A DNA stretch of 42,703 nt from Candidatus Latescibacterota bacterium (GCA_009691525.1 SICG01000017.1:1-42703); one strand, 5' to 3'; positions 8,452 to 17,209 are shown, counted from the first letter of the stretch. Program-made: numbers and translations. The notes: a model not told the origin generated them from the sequence alone.

Positions 8452-10575
8452 TCAACAATACTTCATCCACTCGCCCGCCTTTCCCGGCAGGCCGGCAAAG
8501 TATGCTTTGCATTCCTCCAGCGACTCCCCCACCAGGAGCAGAGTGGCAAAGGCCTGGGCCTGGGCAGGATCGGTGGTGAACAGAACGCCCCGCGAGATAT
8601 GCTCGCCTTTCATCTCCATGGGGAAGCGCTGCTCCAGGTGTGCGGCAAAGGAGGCCAGGTTACCAAGACCAGCGCTCTCCACTTCGCGGCGGTTGAGGAT
8701 CAGCCACAGGGCCGTGCGCGAAGCGTTTACCCGCCGGGCCAGGCCCAGGGCCACCCGACCCATGGTGAAACGGGGATTGATCTCCACTATAGGTTTGAGC
8801 CGCAACCGGCCCTGCTGGCGAAATACCAGGGCGTCCACCCCCACCGGCCCGGTGTACCCCGACGCGGCCAGGCGTCCGGCCACGAACTCGGCCAAGGTTT
8901 CGAAGAACCGCCAGAGCCGGCGCTGATCGCGGCCCTCCCCACAGAGGAAACGCCGCAGTTCCTGATCCAGACCGGACAGCGGCTGGCTGACCAAGGAGCC
9001 GCGGTACTGGCCGCGGGTGTCGGTGAAGAACCGGGTCCAGCCCAGCAACCGGGCCGGGCCGGGAGCACCGATTTCCAGTTGGGCCGAGAGATCCACCAGT
9101 TTGTCCAACCAAGGCTCCACCACCACCTCCCCCTGCATCTCCAGCAACCGGGCCACCTGCGCCAACTGGTCCGCCCTGGGCTCGGCCGGGTCCAGGCGCA
9201 CCTGGCTCTGGCCGGCCGCGCCAAAGGCCCCTTTCACCACTACCTGGTCCCAGCCCTCGCCGGCGCGGCGCGCCAATTGTTCGCCGACCTCCTCCATATT
9301 GGCGCAGGCCCAACCCACTACCAGTGCGTCGGCTAACCATTCTTCATCATCTAGGCGCAGAAAGTCGCACAGGGCCGCTGCGCTCCAGGCCTTGGAGTAG
9401 AGCGGCCGCCATTCCGCCTGCCATACCTGCGGTGCCGACAGTTGGTCGTGCAAAGGCGCAGCGATGCGCTCCACCTGCGGGCTCCAACCCCAGGGCCGCA
9501 GGCTGTGCAGCTTGCGTTGGGCCAGTTCGCCGCTCAGCGGACTGCCAGGCGGGTGCTCCACCAGTTCCGGGATGGCTACACCCGCCCGGCTCAAGGATCG
9601 CAGGAATTCCAGGGAAGGCCGCTGGGGCACCAGCACCACATCGTCCGGGGCACACAGAAAGAGCGGCAGGAGCGCCAGGTCCCGGGTCAGTTGCTGCACG
9701 GGTTGCGAAGGGGTGAAACCGGGACGGATCACCTGACTCTCACAGGAGGGATCGAACCAGTACACCGAAGGACAACGCCCCCTGGAGCGAGTATAGAACT
9801 CCAACTCGTCGATGAAGGCCTCGGACAGGCCGGCCTGTTGGCGGCCCTCGCGATTGAAGCCGATGCCCTTGGCCCGGCTGGGGGTGAGGGGCATCGACAA
9901 TACCTCCTGGTACGCCTCCCATTCCGAAAGGGCCGGATCGCGCCAGCGGTTGAACCACACCAGCCCGTGTTTGACGTGGCCGATCTCGTCGCGATAGATG
10001 CGGCCCAGGATACGCGCCGTGTCCTCGTCCCCCAGTTGTTGGTACGCGGCGGCGTAGTGGCGGGCGTAGTCGAGGTTGGCCTGTTCCAACGTGAGGCTGA
10101 GGCGGGCAACAAAATCCAGCGGACTGGGCGAGGGGGCAATGGCCCGCCAGAAGAAATCGCTCACCGGGATCTGCCCGAACTCCACCCCCACCTGGGCCAG
10201 TCGCGCCAGGTACAGGCGCACGTGCTCCTGCTCATCCCTGAGGGTCTGCACCAGGCCGCGCCGGAACTTGTCGGGCGCCTCGGGGAAACGCAGCAGCGCC
10301 AGGGCCATCAATTCGAGGGCCAGCAACTCGTGGTTGGCGAAGAAGTGGAGTACCAGGCCCCGCTCCTTCTCGGTGTGGAAGTGGCGCAACTCGGCAAAGC
10401 GCACCCGCTGCCGCTGGTGGTACTGGTCCAGGGCCAGAGCCGCAGGCCGACCCGGCGCCGCCGGCACTGCCATGGCCCGGCCCGGCGCCTCATCCTGGTA
10501 CTGATCCAGAGAGAGCAGTTTGTCCTCGAGGGTATTGCCAAAGAGGATGCGCTCGGCGAACAGGCGTATTTCCAT
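8452..10575 (-). CDS. DUF455 ferritin-like domain fused to ATP-grasp ligase
   Basis: A 707-residue two-domain protein. Residues 1 to about 260 are a DUF455-type ferritin-like helical bundle with a complete set of di-iron ligands: E83, E115-x-x-H118 (DEQEH), E164, and E197-x-x-H200 (DEIGH). Residues about 300-680 look like an ATP-grasp carboxylate-amine/thiol ligase: K448 in VVVKGAFGAAGQS, the hinge VVVEPWL (484-490), and Mg ligands D581 (GVDAL) and E598/N600 (IVEINPR). The likely chemistry is an oxygenase or hydroxylase step linked to ATP-dependent amide or ester bond formation; substrate unknown. Head gene of an operon with Kelch and Rieske genes. The ATG at 10575 has no clear ribosome-binding site. 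Confidence 0.75.
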   Translation of the reverse strand: MEIRLFAERILFGNTLEDKLLSLDQYQDEAPGRAMAVPAAPGRPAALALDQYHQRQRVRFAELRHFHTEKERGLVLHFFANHELLALELMALALLRFPEAPDKFRRGLVQTLRDEQEHVRLYLARLAQVGVEFGQIPVSDFFWRAIAPSPSPLDFVARLSLTLEQANLDYARHYAAAYQQLGDEDTARILGRIYRDEIGHVKHGLVWFNRWRDPALSEWEAYQEVLSMPLTPSRAKGIGFNREGRQQAGLSEAFIDELEFYTRSRGRCPSVYWFDPSCESQVIRPGFTPSQPVQQLTRDLALLPLFLCAPDDVVLVPQRPSLEFLRSLSRAGVAIPELVEHPPGSPLSGELAQRKLHSLRPWGWSPQVERIAAPLHDQLSAPQVWQAEWRPLYSKAWSAAALCDFLRLDDEEWLADALVVGWACANMEEVGEQLARRAGEGWDQVVVKGAFGAAGQSQVRLDPAEPRADQLAQVARLLEMQGEVVVEPWLDKLVDLSAQLEIGAPGPARLLGWTRFFTDTRGQYRGSLVSQPLSGLDQELRRFLCGEGRDQRRLWRFFETLAEFVAGRLAASGYTGPVGVDALVFRQQGRLRLKPIVEINPRFTMGRVALGLARRVNASRTALWLILNRREVESAGLGNLASFAAHLEQRFPMEMKGEHISRGVLFTTDPAQAQAFATLLLVGESLEECKAYFAGLPGKAGEWMKYC

Positions 10576-10657
10576 GAATTGGTGCAGCCCCTATTTTCAC
10601 AGCATCGGGTGTCCGTAGAAGATACCGAAAACCTATTTCTCTATCACGGCGACGATA

Positions 10658-12367
10658 ATGGGTGTGGCATTGCGGCGGGGAGATGACCCCGAGGCCTTTC
10701 CCGGGGGGTCGGGAAGGGAAGTCCGCGTGGCCGGGGGTTGGGTAGCGGAGCGAAGTGAGCGAGGGCCGAAGGACGCGCCTGGGGAAAGGCTGGAGTGGGT
10801 CGCTCCCCGACGACAACACCTCCGTCTCTTTCCGCTGATCCTGTGCGTCCACCTCCTGGTTCCGGGCGTCCATCTCGTCTTGGCTCAGGATATCTCCACG
10901 TACTCCGGCCATCACTACAGTTGGGTGGAAGGGGCGCGGATCGGCCACGACTTTGGTCGCAACCCCTGGTCGCCCGGAGGCCAGGGCACCGAAGGCTTTG
11001 TCTCCCCCGGGGGCCGCGCGGTCCTGCGCCAGGCCCTGGCCCAAGCCGTAGAGGCCGGCGAGGAACGCCTCAGCTTCGACTTTGGCTTTGACTTCCGCAG
11101 CATCGTCCAGCGCGGCGAGGATGGCACCCTGGTGCTGGACCCCTTTGTGATGCCCTCCCTCGAGATCTTCCTGGCCGAACTGGACTCCAGCCACGCCCAA
11201 GCCCAGGCCAGGGGGCGCAGTTTGGGCGCCGATGTGGTGCTCACCGACTTCCGCATTGCCGACCGCCAGCCTGCCGATCCCGATCACCCCGAGGTGGGCG
11301 GTGACACCCCGGCCTTCATCCTCGATCCCGAGGCCCGCCGGGATTTGGTGGCGGCCCTGGCCCCGGCCCTGGCCCGCCTGGGCCAGCACCCCCGTATCAC
11401 CCTCAACTTGATGAACGAGCCCGAGTTCCTCGCCTTCCCGGTGGCCAAGGCCCTGGCCAGTCTCCGGCAGGGCCAGTGGCCGGCGGCCAGTTATGTGGAG
11501 CGGCGGGCCGGCAAGGTGGTGGTGGCCAGCGGCGCAGCGGTGGTGCCCCTGCTGGAGGCCCTGGGACCTGAGGGCCATGTGCGTGTTCAGCGCGACCAAC
11601 ACACCGGCGCGGCCAAACTCTCCTCCACCCCGGCGCGGGTGGCCGATGTGGACCAGTTCCTTATCGCCCTGCGCGAGGGCATTGCCCTGGCCGCACCCCA
11701 GGCCCAGGTCACGGTGGGCTGGGCCGATGACCGCAGCGCCATCGAGAATACCCTGCGCCTAGAGAAGAGGGTCGGCCATCCCCTCACCGAGGTCGTCAGC
11801 TTCCACGTCTATGACGTGGCCATCAACCCCTGGCACCCGCTCAAGACCACCCGCGCCGATTTTGCCAAAGCCGGCCTGGGCGACCGCCAACTGCGCATCA
11901 CCGAATGGGGCCTGGGTAGCCCGCAAGGCCAGCAAGCCCTGCAGGAAGCGATGATCGCCGTTTTTTCCAAGGTACAGCAGGCCGGCTTTGAGGGGGTGCT
12001 CTTCTGGTGGGACGCCGATCATCTCTTCGACTACCGCGCGTACCGCCAAGCCATCGCCCCCTTTGCCCTGCCCACCGCCGTCGCCCTGGACCAGGCCTCG
12101 ACCCCGGTGCAGACCGCCCTGGGCCCGGCCTACCCCAACCCCTTCAACGCCGGCACCCATCTTCCCTATCAACTGGCTACCCCAGGGCCCGTGCGCCTGC
12201 AAGTATACAACCTGGCGGGCCAATTGGTGGACGAGTTGGTGGATCAGTGGCAGACCGCCGGCGCACACGACATCACCTGGAGCGGCGACCGCGCCTCGGG
12301 AATCTATCTATACGAGTTGCGCACCAGCACCCTCACCCTGCGCCGGCGGATGGTGTTGATCAAATAG
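10658..12367 (+). CDS. Secreted clan GH-A glycosidase with C-terminal sorting-type domain
   Basis: A TIM-barrel glycosidase of clan GH-A (GH5-like). The acid/base is in LMNEPE (Glu codon 11417-11419) and the nucleophile in RITEWG (Glu codon 11903-11905), with FHVYD between and FWWDAD after. The last 80 residues (about 12130-12364) carry YPNPFN, then a beta-sandwich with GQLVDEL, WSG and GIYLYEL, as in FlgD-like/type IX-style C-terminal sorting domains. The hydrophobic signal core is encoded at about 10823-10880. The start is uncertain: the only in-frame ATG is 10658, but codons from there to 10816 are repeat copy C, giving an implausibly long N-terminus and no ribosome site. A non-ATG start inside the repeat (for example GTG near 10727) is possible. 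Confidence 0.78.
   Translation: MGVALRRGDDPEAFPGGSGREVRVAGGWVAERSERGPKDAPGERLEWVAPRRQHLRLFPLILCVHLLVPGVHLVLAQDISTYSGHHYSWVEGARIGHDFGRNPWSPGGQGTEGFVSPGGRAVLRQALAQAVEAGEERLSFDFGFDFRSIVQRGEDGTLVLDPFVMPSLEIFLAELDSSHAQAQARGRSLGADVVLTDFRIADRQPADPDHPEVGGDTPAFILDPEARRDLVAALAPALARLGQHPRITLNLMNEPEFLAFPVAKALASLRQGQWPAASYVERRAGKVVVASGAAVVPLLEALGPEGHVRVQRDQHTGAAKLSSTPARVADVDQFLIALREGIALAAPQAQVTVGWADDRSAIENTLRLEKRVGHPLTEVVSFHVYDVAINPWHPLKTTRADFAKAGLGDRQLRITEWGLGSPQGQQALQEAMIAVFSKVQQAGFEGVLFWWDADHLFDYRAYRQAIAPFALPTAVALDQASTPVQTALGPAYPNPFNAGTHLPYQLATPGPVRLQVYNLAGQLVDELVDQWQTAGAHDITWSGDRASGIYLYELRTSTLTLRRRMVLIK
10672..10816. repeat. Intergenic palindromic repeat, copy C
   Basis: Left arm GCGGCGGGGAGATGACCC...GCCTTTCCCGGG (10672-10705) pairs imperfectly with the right arm (10777-10816). 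The 15-base core GGGAAGTCCGCGTGG is at 10716-10730, followed by GGGTAGCGGAGCGAAG-type purine block and GGACGCGCCTGGGGAAAGG. Unlike copies A, B and E it lies upstream of a gene (divergent intergenic position) and overlaps the nominal 5' coding region of the glycosidase. Confidence 0.65.
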
Positions 12368-12381
12368 CAGGGCAAATGCGA

Positions 12382-12577
12382 GCGGCGGGGCAATAGCCCC
12401 AAAGGCTTTCCCCGGGGAGTGGCAGGGTAGGGAAGTCCGCGTGGTGGTGTGGCCGGGTAGCGGAGCGAAGCGAGCGGGTGGGCAGGACGCGCCTGGGGGA
12501 AAGCCGGCGTGGGCTATGACCCGACGCAGCAGATTTGCGCCTGGGGAAAGGCCGGAGCGGGTCATTCCCCGACGCCC
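12382..12577. repeat. Intergenic palindromic repeat, copy D, with doubled right arm
   Basis: Left arm GCGGCGGGGCAATAGCCCC...GGCTTTCCCCGGG, core GGGAAGTCCGCGTGG at 12430-12444, purine block GGGTAGCGGAGCGAAGCGAG, then two successive right arms: one beginning at 12487 that contains GGGCTATGACCC and matches this copy's own left arm, and a second beginning about 12538 containing GGGTCATTCCCC, which matches the left arms of copies B and C better. It lies between two co-directional genes, starting 14 bases after the glycosidase stop. Confidence 0.65.
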
Positions 12578-12612
12578 AACACAGTACCCCCATCAGACAG
12601 AAAGGAAGCCCC

Positions 12613-13887
12613 ATGAAGATCAGGAGCGTCGAAACCACCAACCTGCACGTGCCCTTCACCCCCCACACCGATCAGCACCTCAAGTACTGGCTGCCCCACT
12701 GGCACATCGTGCAACTCTGCAAGATCACCCTCAACAACGGCGTGGTCGGCTGGGGCGAGACCATCCCCAACTACACCTGGGCCAAGGTTCCAGAGAACAT
12801 CGCCGAACGCATCGTCGGGCGCTCCCCCGGCGACCTGCTCTGGGAGGACAATCTGGGTGCCGGGGTGCAGATGGCCCTCTTCGACGCGGTGGGCAAGGCC
12901 CTGGGCACGCCCGCGTACCGCCTGCTGGGGGCCAAGGTGCGGGAGTGGTGCCCGCTTTCGTGGTGGGCCATGGACATGCCGCCCAAGGACTGGGCCATCC
13001 AGTGCGCCGACGCCGCCGCGCAAGGGTACATGAGCGCCAAACTCAAGGCCCGCACCTGGTACGACCTGCACGCCGCCGTGCGCGCCATCATCGCCAAGGT
13101 GCCGCCCCAGTTCAAACTCGACTTCGACTTCAACGCCACCCTCGACAACGCCGCCAATGCCGTCGACTTCATCAAAACCCTGGAGCAGTATGCGCAGGTG
13201 GCGATGATCGAAACCCCCATCCCCCATGGAGACGTGGCCGGCAACCGCCATATCCGCGACCGCATCGACCGGCCCGTGGCCCAGCACTGGGGCGACCCGC
13301 CGATCATGACCGCCCTCACCCAGGATGTTACAGACGGGTTCGTGGTCGGAGGCGGCGCCTACGGACTGCAGCGGCAGGCCATCGCCGCCGATGTGGCCAA
13401 CAAACCCTTCTGGCTGCAGCTGGTGGGCACGGGCATCACCACCACTTGGGCCGCCCATATGGGGGCGGTACACCGCCAGGCCAAGTGGCCAGCCATCACC
13501 TGCATGAACATCTGGGCCAGCCAGCTGATCACCCAGCCCATCGAATTGCGGGGCGGCTACTACCGCGTGCCCGAAACCCCGGGCTTAGGCATCGAAGTGG
13601 ACCTGAAGGCGATGAAAAAATACACCGTGGATTATTCCTGGGTGGACCCGCCGCGCCACGTGTACCGCTACTCGCGGGCCAGCGGCGAGGTCACCTACTA
13701 CGGCTGCAGCAAGGAAGCCCTGTGCGGGATCTATCCGCGCGACGCCATGCCCATCGCCGAGGCCGGTTCCAATCTCGATGTATGGGAGGATGACAGCAGC
13801 CGCGAATTCGCCAAGGTCTACGAGGCGGTGCAGAACGACCACACCCTGCGGCGAATGGAGAAGATCAAGAAGGGAAAGAAGAAGTAG
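12613..13887 (+). CDS. Enolase-superfamily enzyme (mandelate racemase/muconate lactonizing family)
   Basis: 424 residues. The N-terminal capping domain (1 to about 110) includes a GWGE loop (46-49). The barrel has a K-x-K catalytic pair (K143, K145 in SAKLKAR), a metal aspartate region DFDFN (170-174), E200 in MIETPIP and D238. Family members abstract an alpha-proton from a carboxylate, typically acting as sugar-acid dehydratases, racemases or cycloisomerases. Mandelate-racemase-type H/D or D-tartrate-type residues cannot be assigned confidently, so the substrate is open. The ATG at 12613 has AAAGGAAG upstream; the frame stays open back to 12535, but that part lies in repeat copy D. The C-terminus is lysine-rich. 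It may work with the sugar-acid genes at 1309-5918. Confidence 0.83.
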   Translation: MKIRSVETTNLHVPFTPHTDQHLKYWLPHWHIVQLCKITLNNGVVGWGETIPNYTWAKVPENIAERIVGRSPGDLLWEDNLGAGVQMALFDAVGKALGTPAYRLLGAKVREWCPLSWWAMDMPPKDWAIQCADAAAQGYMSAKLKARTWYDLHAAVRAIIAKVPPQFKLDFDFNATLDNAANAVDFIKTLEQYAQVAMIETPIPHGDVAGNRHIRDRIDRPVAQHWGDPPIMTALTQDVTDGFVVGGGAYGLQRQAIAADVANKPFWLQLVGTGITTTWAAHMGAVHRQAKWPAITCMNIWASQLITQPIELRGGYYRVPETPGLGIEVDLKAMKKYTVDYSWVDPPRHVYRYSRASGEVTYYGCSKEALCGIYPRDAMPIAEAGSNLDVWEDDSSREFAKVYEAVQNDHTLRRMEKIKKGKKK

Positions 13888-14026
13888 CGGCGGATGGCGG
13901 TGGGGAGTGGTCCCTGAGCGGATTTCGGTCCTCCAAGGGGCGCAGGACTGCGCCCCGGAGGACAGACCTCGGAGCCGGCCAGGGATGGCCGGCGAGAATG
14001 AGCGAAGGGATCGCTCCTCGCCGCTA
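13888..14026. repeat. Intergenic palindromic repeat, diverged copy E with strong hairpins
   Basis: Arms GCGGTGGGGAGTGGTCCCTGAGC (left) and the complement of GCGAAGGGATCGCTCCTCGCCGC (right) match the family, but the 15-base core is absent. In its place is a very stable hairpin, TCCTCC-AA-GGGGCGCA, loop GGAC, TGCGCCCC-GGAGGA (13929-13962), and a second one, CCGGCCA/TGGCCGG (13975-13992). The left arm starts at the base after the enolase-family stop codon and the right arm ends at the stop codon of the convergent gene. A bidirectional terminator or 3'-end protecting element is the simplest reading. Confidence 0.6.
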
Positions 14027-15421
14027 CTAGACGCAGCAATAGGAATAGAGCCGAGCGTTGTGCAGGTGGAAACGCAGCTTGAAGGACCGCTCGCGCAGCG
14101 ATCCTAGGTTGGGTTGCGACTGCCAGCGCACCGGCGCCGCCACCGCATCTACCTGCACCGGCACGCAGTCCTCTTTGCCATACCCCGGAATCACCCGGCT
14201 CTCCTCGTCGAGGCACTCGACGAATACCTGCCCGTAGTCTGCCTTCAGGTTCAGCGACAACCCATCCCCGCCGGCCCGCAACAGCTTCGTCGTCAACTGC
14301 CCCCCCTCGTAGCTGGCGCTCACCGAGGCAAAACCATCGACCCGCAAGGTCACCAGGCCAATGGCCATGGAGCGCGGGTCCTGGTCCGGGGCGATACGCG
14401 GATCGTATTCGGCGGACACCTTGTTGTGCCGGCGCGCCGTGCCCCGGTAGTAGATGAAGAGCCGGTCGCCTACCCGGATGGGCGGCGCCCCGGTGAGCAG
14501 CAACTGGAAGCGGTCCCATTCGCCGATCTGACCCAGCGGGACCAACGGTTCGCCCGGAATGCGCGCCCAGCTCTCCCCGTCTCGACTGCTCAACAACCTC
14601 AAGGTTTGGGTCTGGGCCAGCGGCCCTTTGTCGAAATGGGTGAGGATACCCAGGTACTGGTCCCCGTACACGAACCCGGTGTTGTTGTACAAGCCCTCCT
14701 CGTTGTGTAAGGCAGTCAGAAAAGGCCGGGGCGGCGTCCAGTCGACAAAGTCCTCGCTCCAGCTCAGGAGCCGGCTGGTCCCACCCCGCAAAAAGGCCGC
14801 GTAACGCTTTCTGTTGGTATCCACCATCATCGACTGGGCGTCGCCCACCGGCCCCAGGTCCCCGGTGCCGGGCCGCGGGTGATAGTGGAAAACCGGCTCC
14901 GGGGTGTGGTTCCACACCAGCCCGTCGGGGGAGGTGGCGGTGTAGATGCCGGACAGCGGCCCGTCCCAATCGTAGCTGGACCAGCCGATGGCCTTGTACC
15001 GCCGGGCCGGGTCAAGGTCGGCCGGGTCCTTGAGTACGGTCTCGAAGTGATCCTGTCCTTCGTGATGAGAAGCCGGGATGACGATGTTGTTTTCCTTCGA
15101 GCCCAGGGCCTCGTGCTGCCTCAGGGCCGGCCGCCACCAGTGGATGCCGTCCTCGGAGAGGGCCAAACACTGCACATGGGCCTCGCCAGGGGCGTAGAAG
15201 CCGGCCATGTACCAGGCCTTGAAGAGCTTCTCCTCCACATCATAGATCACCGAAGCGGTCATGCCCGGGTTTTGCTCCCAGGGGGCCTCCTGCCGCAGCA
15301 CCGGATGGGAGCCGTGTTTCTGGGCCTGATGGTACTGGTGGGTGATGTTCTCGCGGCGCTCCACGTCCCTGAAATCGACGAAGAGCCTGGGGGCCGCAGC
15401 TATGATCTTGGGACTGGCCAT
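14027..15421 (-). CDS. Five-bladed beta-propeller glycosidase-like protein (GH32/43-like)
   Basis: 464 residues with no signal peptide. The blade pattern of clan GH-F/GH-J propellers recurs: KAWYMAGFYAPGEAH, LALSEDGIHWWRP, YTATSPDGLVWNH, LSWSEDFVDWTPP, LLSSRDGESWARIPGEP and LFIYYRGTARRHN. The repeated S-x-D-G-x-x-W elements are those of sucrose/inulin-type and arabinan-type glycosidase-like proteins. An RF-DVERRENI start and a C-terminal beta-sandwich (about 375-464) are present. The usual WMNDPNG nucleophile motif of GH32 is absent, so specificity is unknown. GGAGG lies six bases before the ATG. Third gene of the mtnP operon, 15 bases after the binding-protein gene. The stop codon abuts repeat copy E. 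Confidence 0.7.
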   Translation of the reverse strand: MASPKIIAAAPRLFVDFRDVERRENITHQYHQAQKHGSHPVLRQEAPWEQNPGMTASVIYDVEEKLFKAWYMAGFYAPGEAHVQCLALSEDGIHWWRPALRQHEALGSKENNIVIPASHHEGQDHFETVLKDPADLDPARRYKAIGWSSYDWDGPLSGIYTATSPDGLVWNHTPEPVFHYHPRPGTGDLGPVGDAQSMMVDTNRKRYAAFLRGGTSRLLSWSEDFVDWTPPRPFLTALHNEEGLYNNTGFVYGDQYLGILTHFDKGPLAQTQTLRLLSSRDGESWARIPGEPLVPLGQIGEWDRFQLLLTGAPPIRVGDRLFIYYRGTARRHNKVSAEYDPRIAPDQDPRSMAIGLVTLRVDGFASVSASYEGGQLTTKLLRAGGDGLSLNLKADYGQVFVECLDEESRVIPGYGKEDCVPVQVDAVAAPVRWQSQPNLGSLRERSFKLRFHLHNARLYSYCCV

Positions 15422-15436
15422 TGTCGGCCTCCACTC

Positions 15437-17191
15437 TCAGGGCTGGGCCGGCTTCAGGTTGAGCAGCACCAGCAGCCAGGTCCGGCTCCAGTACGCGCTG
15501 TTGATGTAGGGATTCTCCGCCGAGGGCCAGTTGGTCCAGTAGGTCTGGTTGTGGGCGATACGGTGGGGCCATTGGACTAACGGAATGGAGGGCAGTTCTG
15601 CCAGCCAGACATCCATGATCTGCCGGTACAGTTCCATCATCTCCGGCGACTCTTCGGGGACCTGGGCCATGCGGTCGATCAGCGCGTCGAACCGCGCATT
15701 TTTCCAGCGCCAGTACTGATCGGCCGCCTCGCCGGTGGGCCGCACGAAACGGCTATGGTACTGACTCAGCACAAAGTAGGGATCGCGCAGCGAACTGAAG
15801 TTGCCGAAGAGAAAGGCGCGGGCCGTGCCCTGCGCCACCCGGGTGGAATAATCGGCCGTCATCCGGAAGGAGGCGTCGAAGCCGGCTTTCTTGAGCTGGG
15901 CCACCAGCACCGGGGTCAGGTCCTGGAAATGGGAGAAGATGTCGATCATCAGGGTGAAGGGTTTGCCCTCCTTCTGCCAGTACCCCTCCCCCTCCCGGGT
16001 CCAGCCCTTGCGGCGCAGGATCTGGGCGCTTTTCTCCAAATCGAAGACCCCCACCTCGTGGCGGGCCGCCAGTTCGAGGCCGGGGGAAAAATACTTCTTC
16101 ATCTGCGGCACGTCGGGCAGGGGCAGCACCGTCCAGTCCCCCGATTTCTGCCAGCCCACCTCCACCAGTTGCTGCCGGTCGATGGCGTACCCGACAGCCC
16201 GGCGGATTTCCGGGTCGCTGAAGGGTTCCTCCAGGTCGTTGAACCCCAGGGAGATAGGCCACCAGGTGATATAGCTGTACGGCGGCTGGCGACCGGTCCA
16301 GGTCGTCACCTGGGGATTCTGCTCCAGCACCGTGGTGATGTTGGAGGGCCGCAACTCGGCGCTGGTGTCGAGGTTATTGGCGATCAGGTTCTGGACCCGC
16401 TTGGTCTCCTCCATGTACGGCAGGTATATCAGGCGCTCCACCTGGGGCAGCGGCTGAAATCCCAGTTGGGCTGCCCACCAATCCGGCCTCAGGTCCCAGA
16501 TGCGCTGGGCCGGCTCCGAAAGGGCCAGGTAGTAGGGGCCGGTGATCACCGGCCAACCCTTGGCCATGTCGAAGTTGGAAAAGATCGTCGGGTCCTGGCC
16601 CTCCCAGATATGGGCCGGCACTATGGGCAGTCCCTGGTCGCCGCTGTGGATGAAATAGTTGTAGAGAAACCGGGGATTGGGGGCGGTGAGGAGGATGCGG
16701 GCGTGATAGTCGTCGACGGCCACCGCCTCCTTCACCCAGGTGACCATCTCCGTCGAATACAGCAGTTCCGGGGCGTTGGCCTTGAGCATATTGATAGTGA
16801 AGACCAGGTCGCGCGCAGTCCAGGGTTCGCCATCGCTCCACTTCACGCCGCGGCGGATCTGGATTTCGACCTGGGTATAATCGTTGTTGAAGTGATAACT
16901 CTCGCCGATCCAAGGGATCGGCTGAGTGTTTTCCTGGTAGGCGTTGAAGAAGAACAGTGGCTCGTAGAGGAAATTGTACCCGATGCGGGAGATGCCCCCC
17001 GGCACAAAGGGGTTGAAGGCATCGTAGTCGACGATCTGGCCGGCGCAGGTATTGGGCTCGATGCAATCCATGATCAGGGTGCGGTTGCGCGGCACGTCCT
17101 TCAGTCCCCCTGGTGAAGGGGCACTCCTTTCGGGCCGCCCGCTGCAGGCCAGCAGCGCCGCGACCAGCACCAGCAGACAAATCCTCGGCAT
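15437..17191 (-). CDS. Lipoprotein solute-binding protein of peptide/nickel-type ABC transporter (SBP_bac_5)
   Basis: 584 residues. A lipoprotein signal peptide (VAALLACSG, lipobox LLAC, Cys at 16) predicts a membrane-anchored binding protein. The mature part has the SBP family 5 layout: YEPLFFFNAYQ near the start, IRRGVKWSDGEPWTARDLVFT (the family signature, about residues 114-134), and AVGYAIDRQQLVEVGW in the second lobe. Such proteins deliver oligopeptides, oligosaccharides, nickel or opines to an ABC permease. No permease or ATPase gene is present nearby, so it must share components from elsewhere. AGGAG precedes the ATG by about ten bases. It lies between mtnP (18-base gap) and a glycosidase-like gene (15-base gap), suggesting a glycan-related ligand, which is inference. 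Confidence 0.88.
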   Translation of the reverse strand: MPRICLLVLVAALLACSGRPERSAPSPGGLKDVPRNRTLIMDCIEPNTCAGQIVDYDAFNPFVPGGISRIGYNFLYEPLFFFNAYQENTQPIPWIGESYHFNNDYTQVEIQIRRGVKWSDGEPWTARDLVFTINMLKANAPELLYSTEMVTWVKEAVAVDDYHARILLTAPNPRFLYNYFIHSGDQGLPIVPAHIWEGQDPTIFSNFDMAKGWPVITGPYYLALSEPAQRIWDLRPDWWAAQLGFQPLPQVERLIYLPYMEETKRVQNLIANNLDTSAELRPSNITTVLEQNPQVTTWTGRQPPYSYITWWPISLGFNDLEEPFSDPEIRRAVGYAIDRQQLVEVGWQKSGDWTVLPLPDVPQMKKYFSPGLELAARHEVGVFDLEKSAQILRRKGWTREGEGYWQKEGKPFTLMIDIFSHFQDLTPVLVAQLKKAGFDASFRMTADYSTRVAQGTARAFLFGNFSSLRDPYFVLSQYHSRFVRPTGEAADQYWRWKNARFDALIDRMAQVPEESPEMMELYRQIMDVWLAELPSIPLVQWPHRIAHNQTYWTNWPSAENPYINSAYWSRTWLLVLLNLKPAQP

Positions 17192-17209
17192 CAGAGCACT
17201 TCTCCTCTC

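Noticed and set aside
10672..14026. Clustered repeats as a CRISPR array
   Set aside because: Copies are more than 1 kb apart, differ in length, are palindromic over 140-230 bases and have no regular spacers or cas genes.
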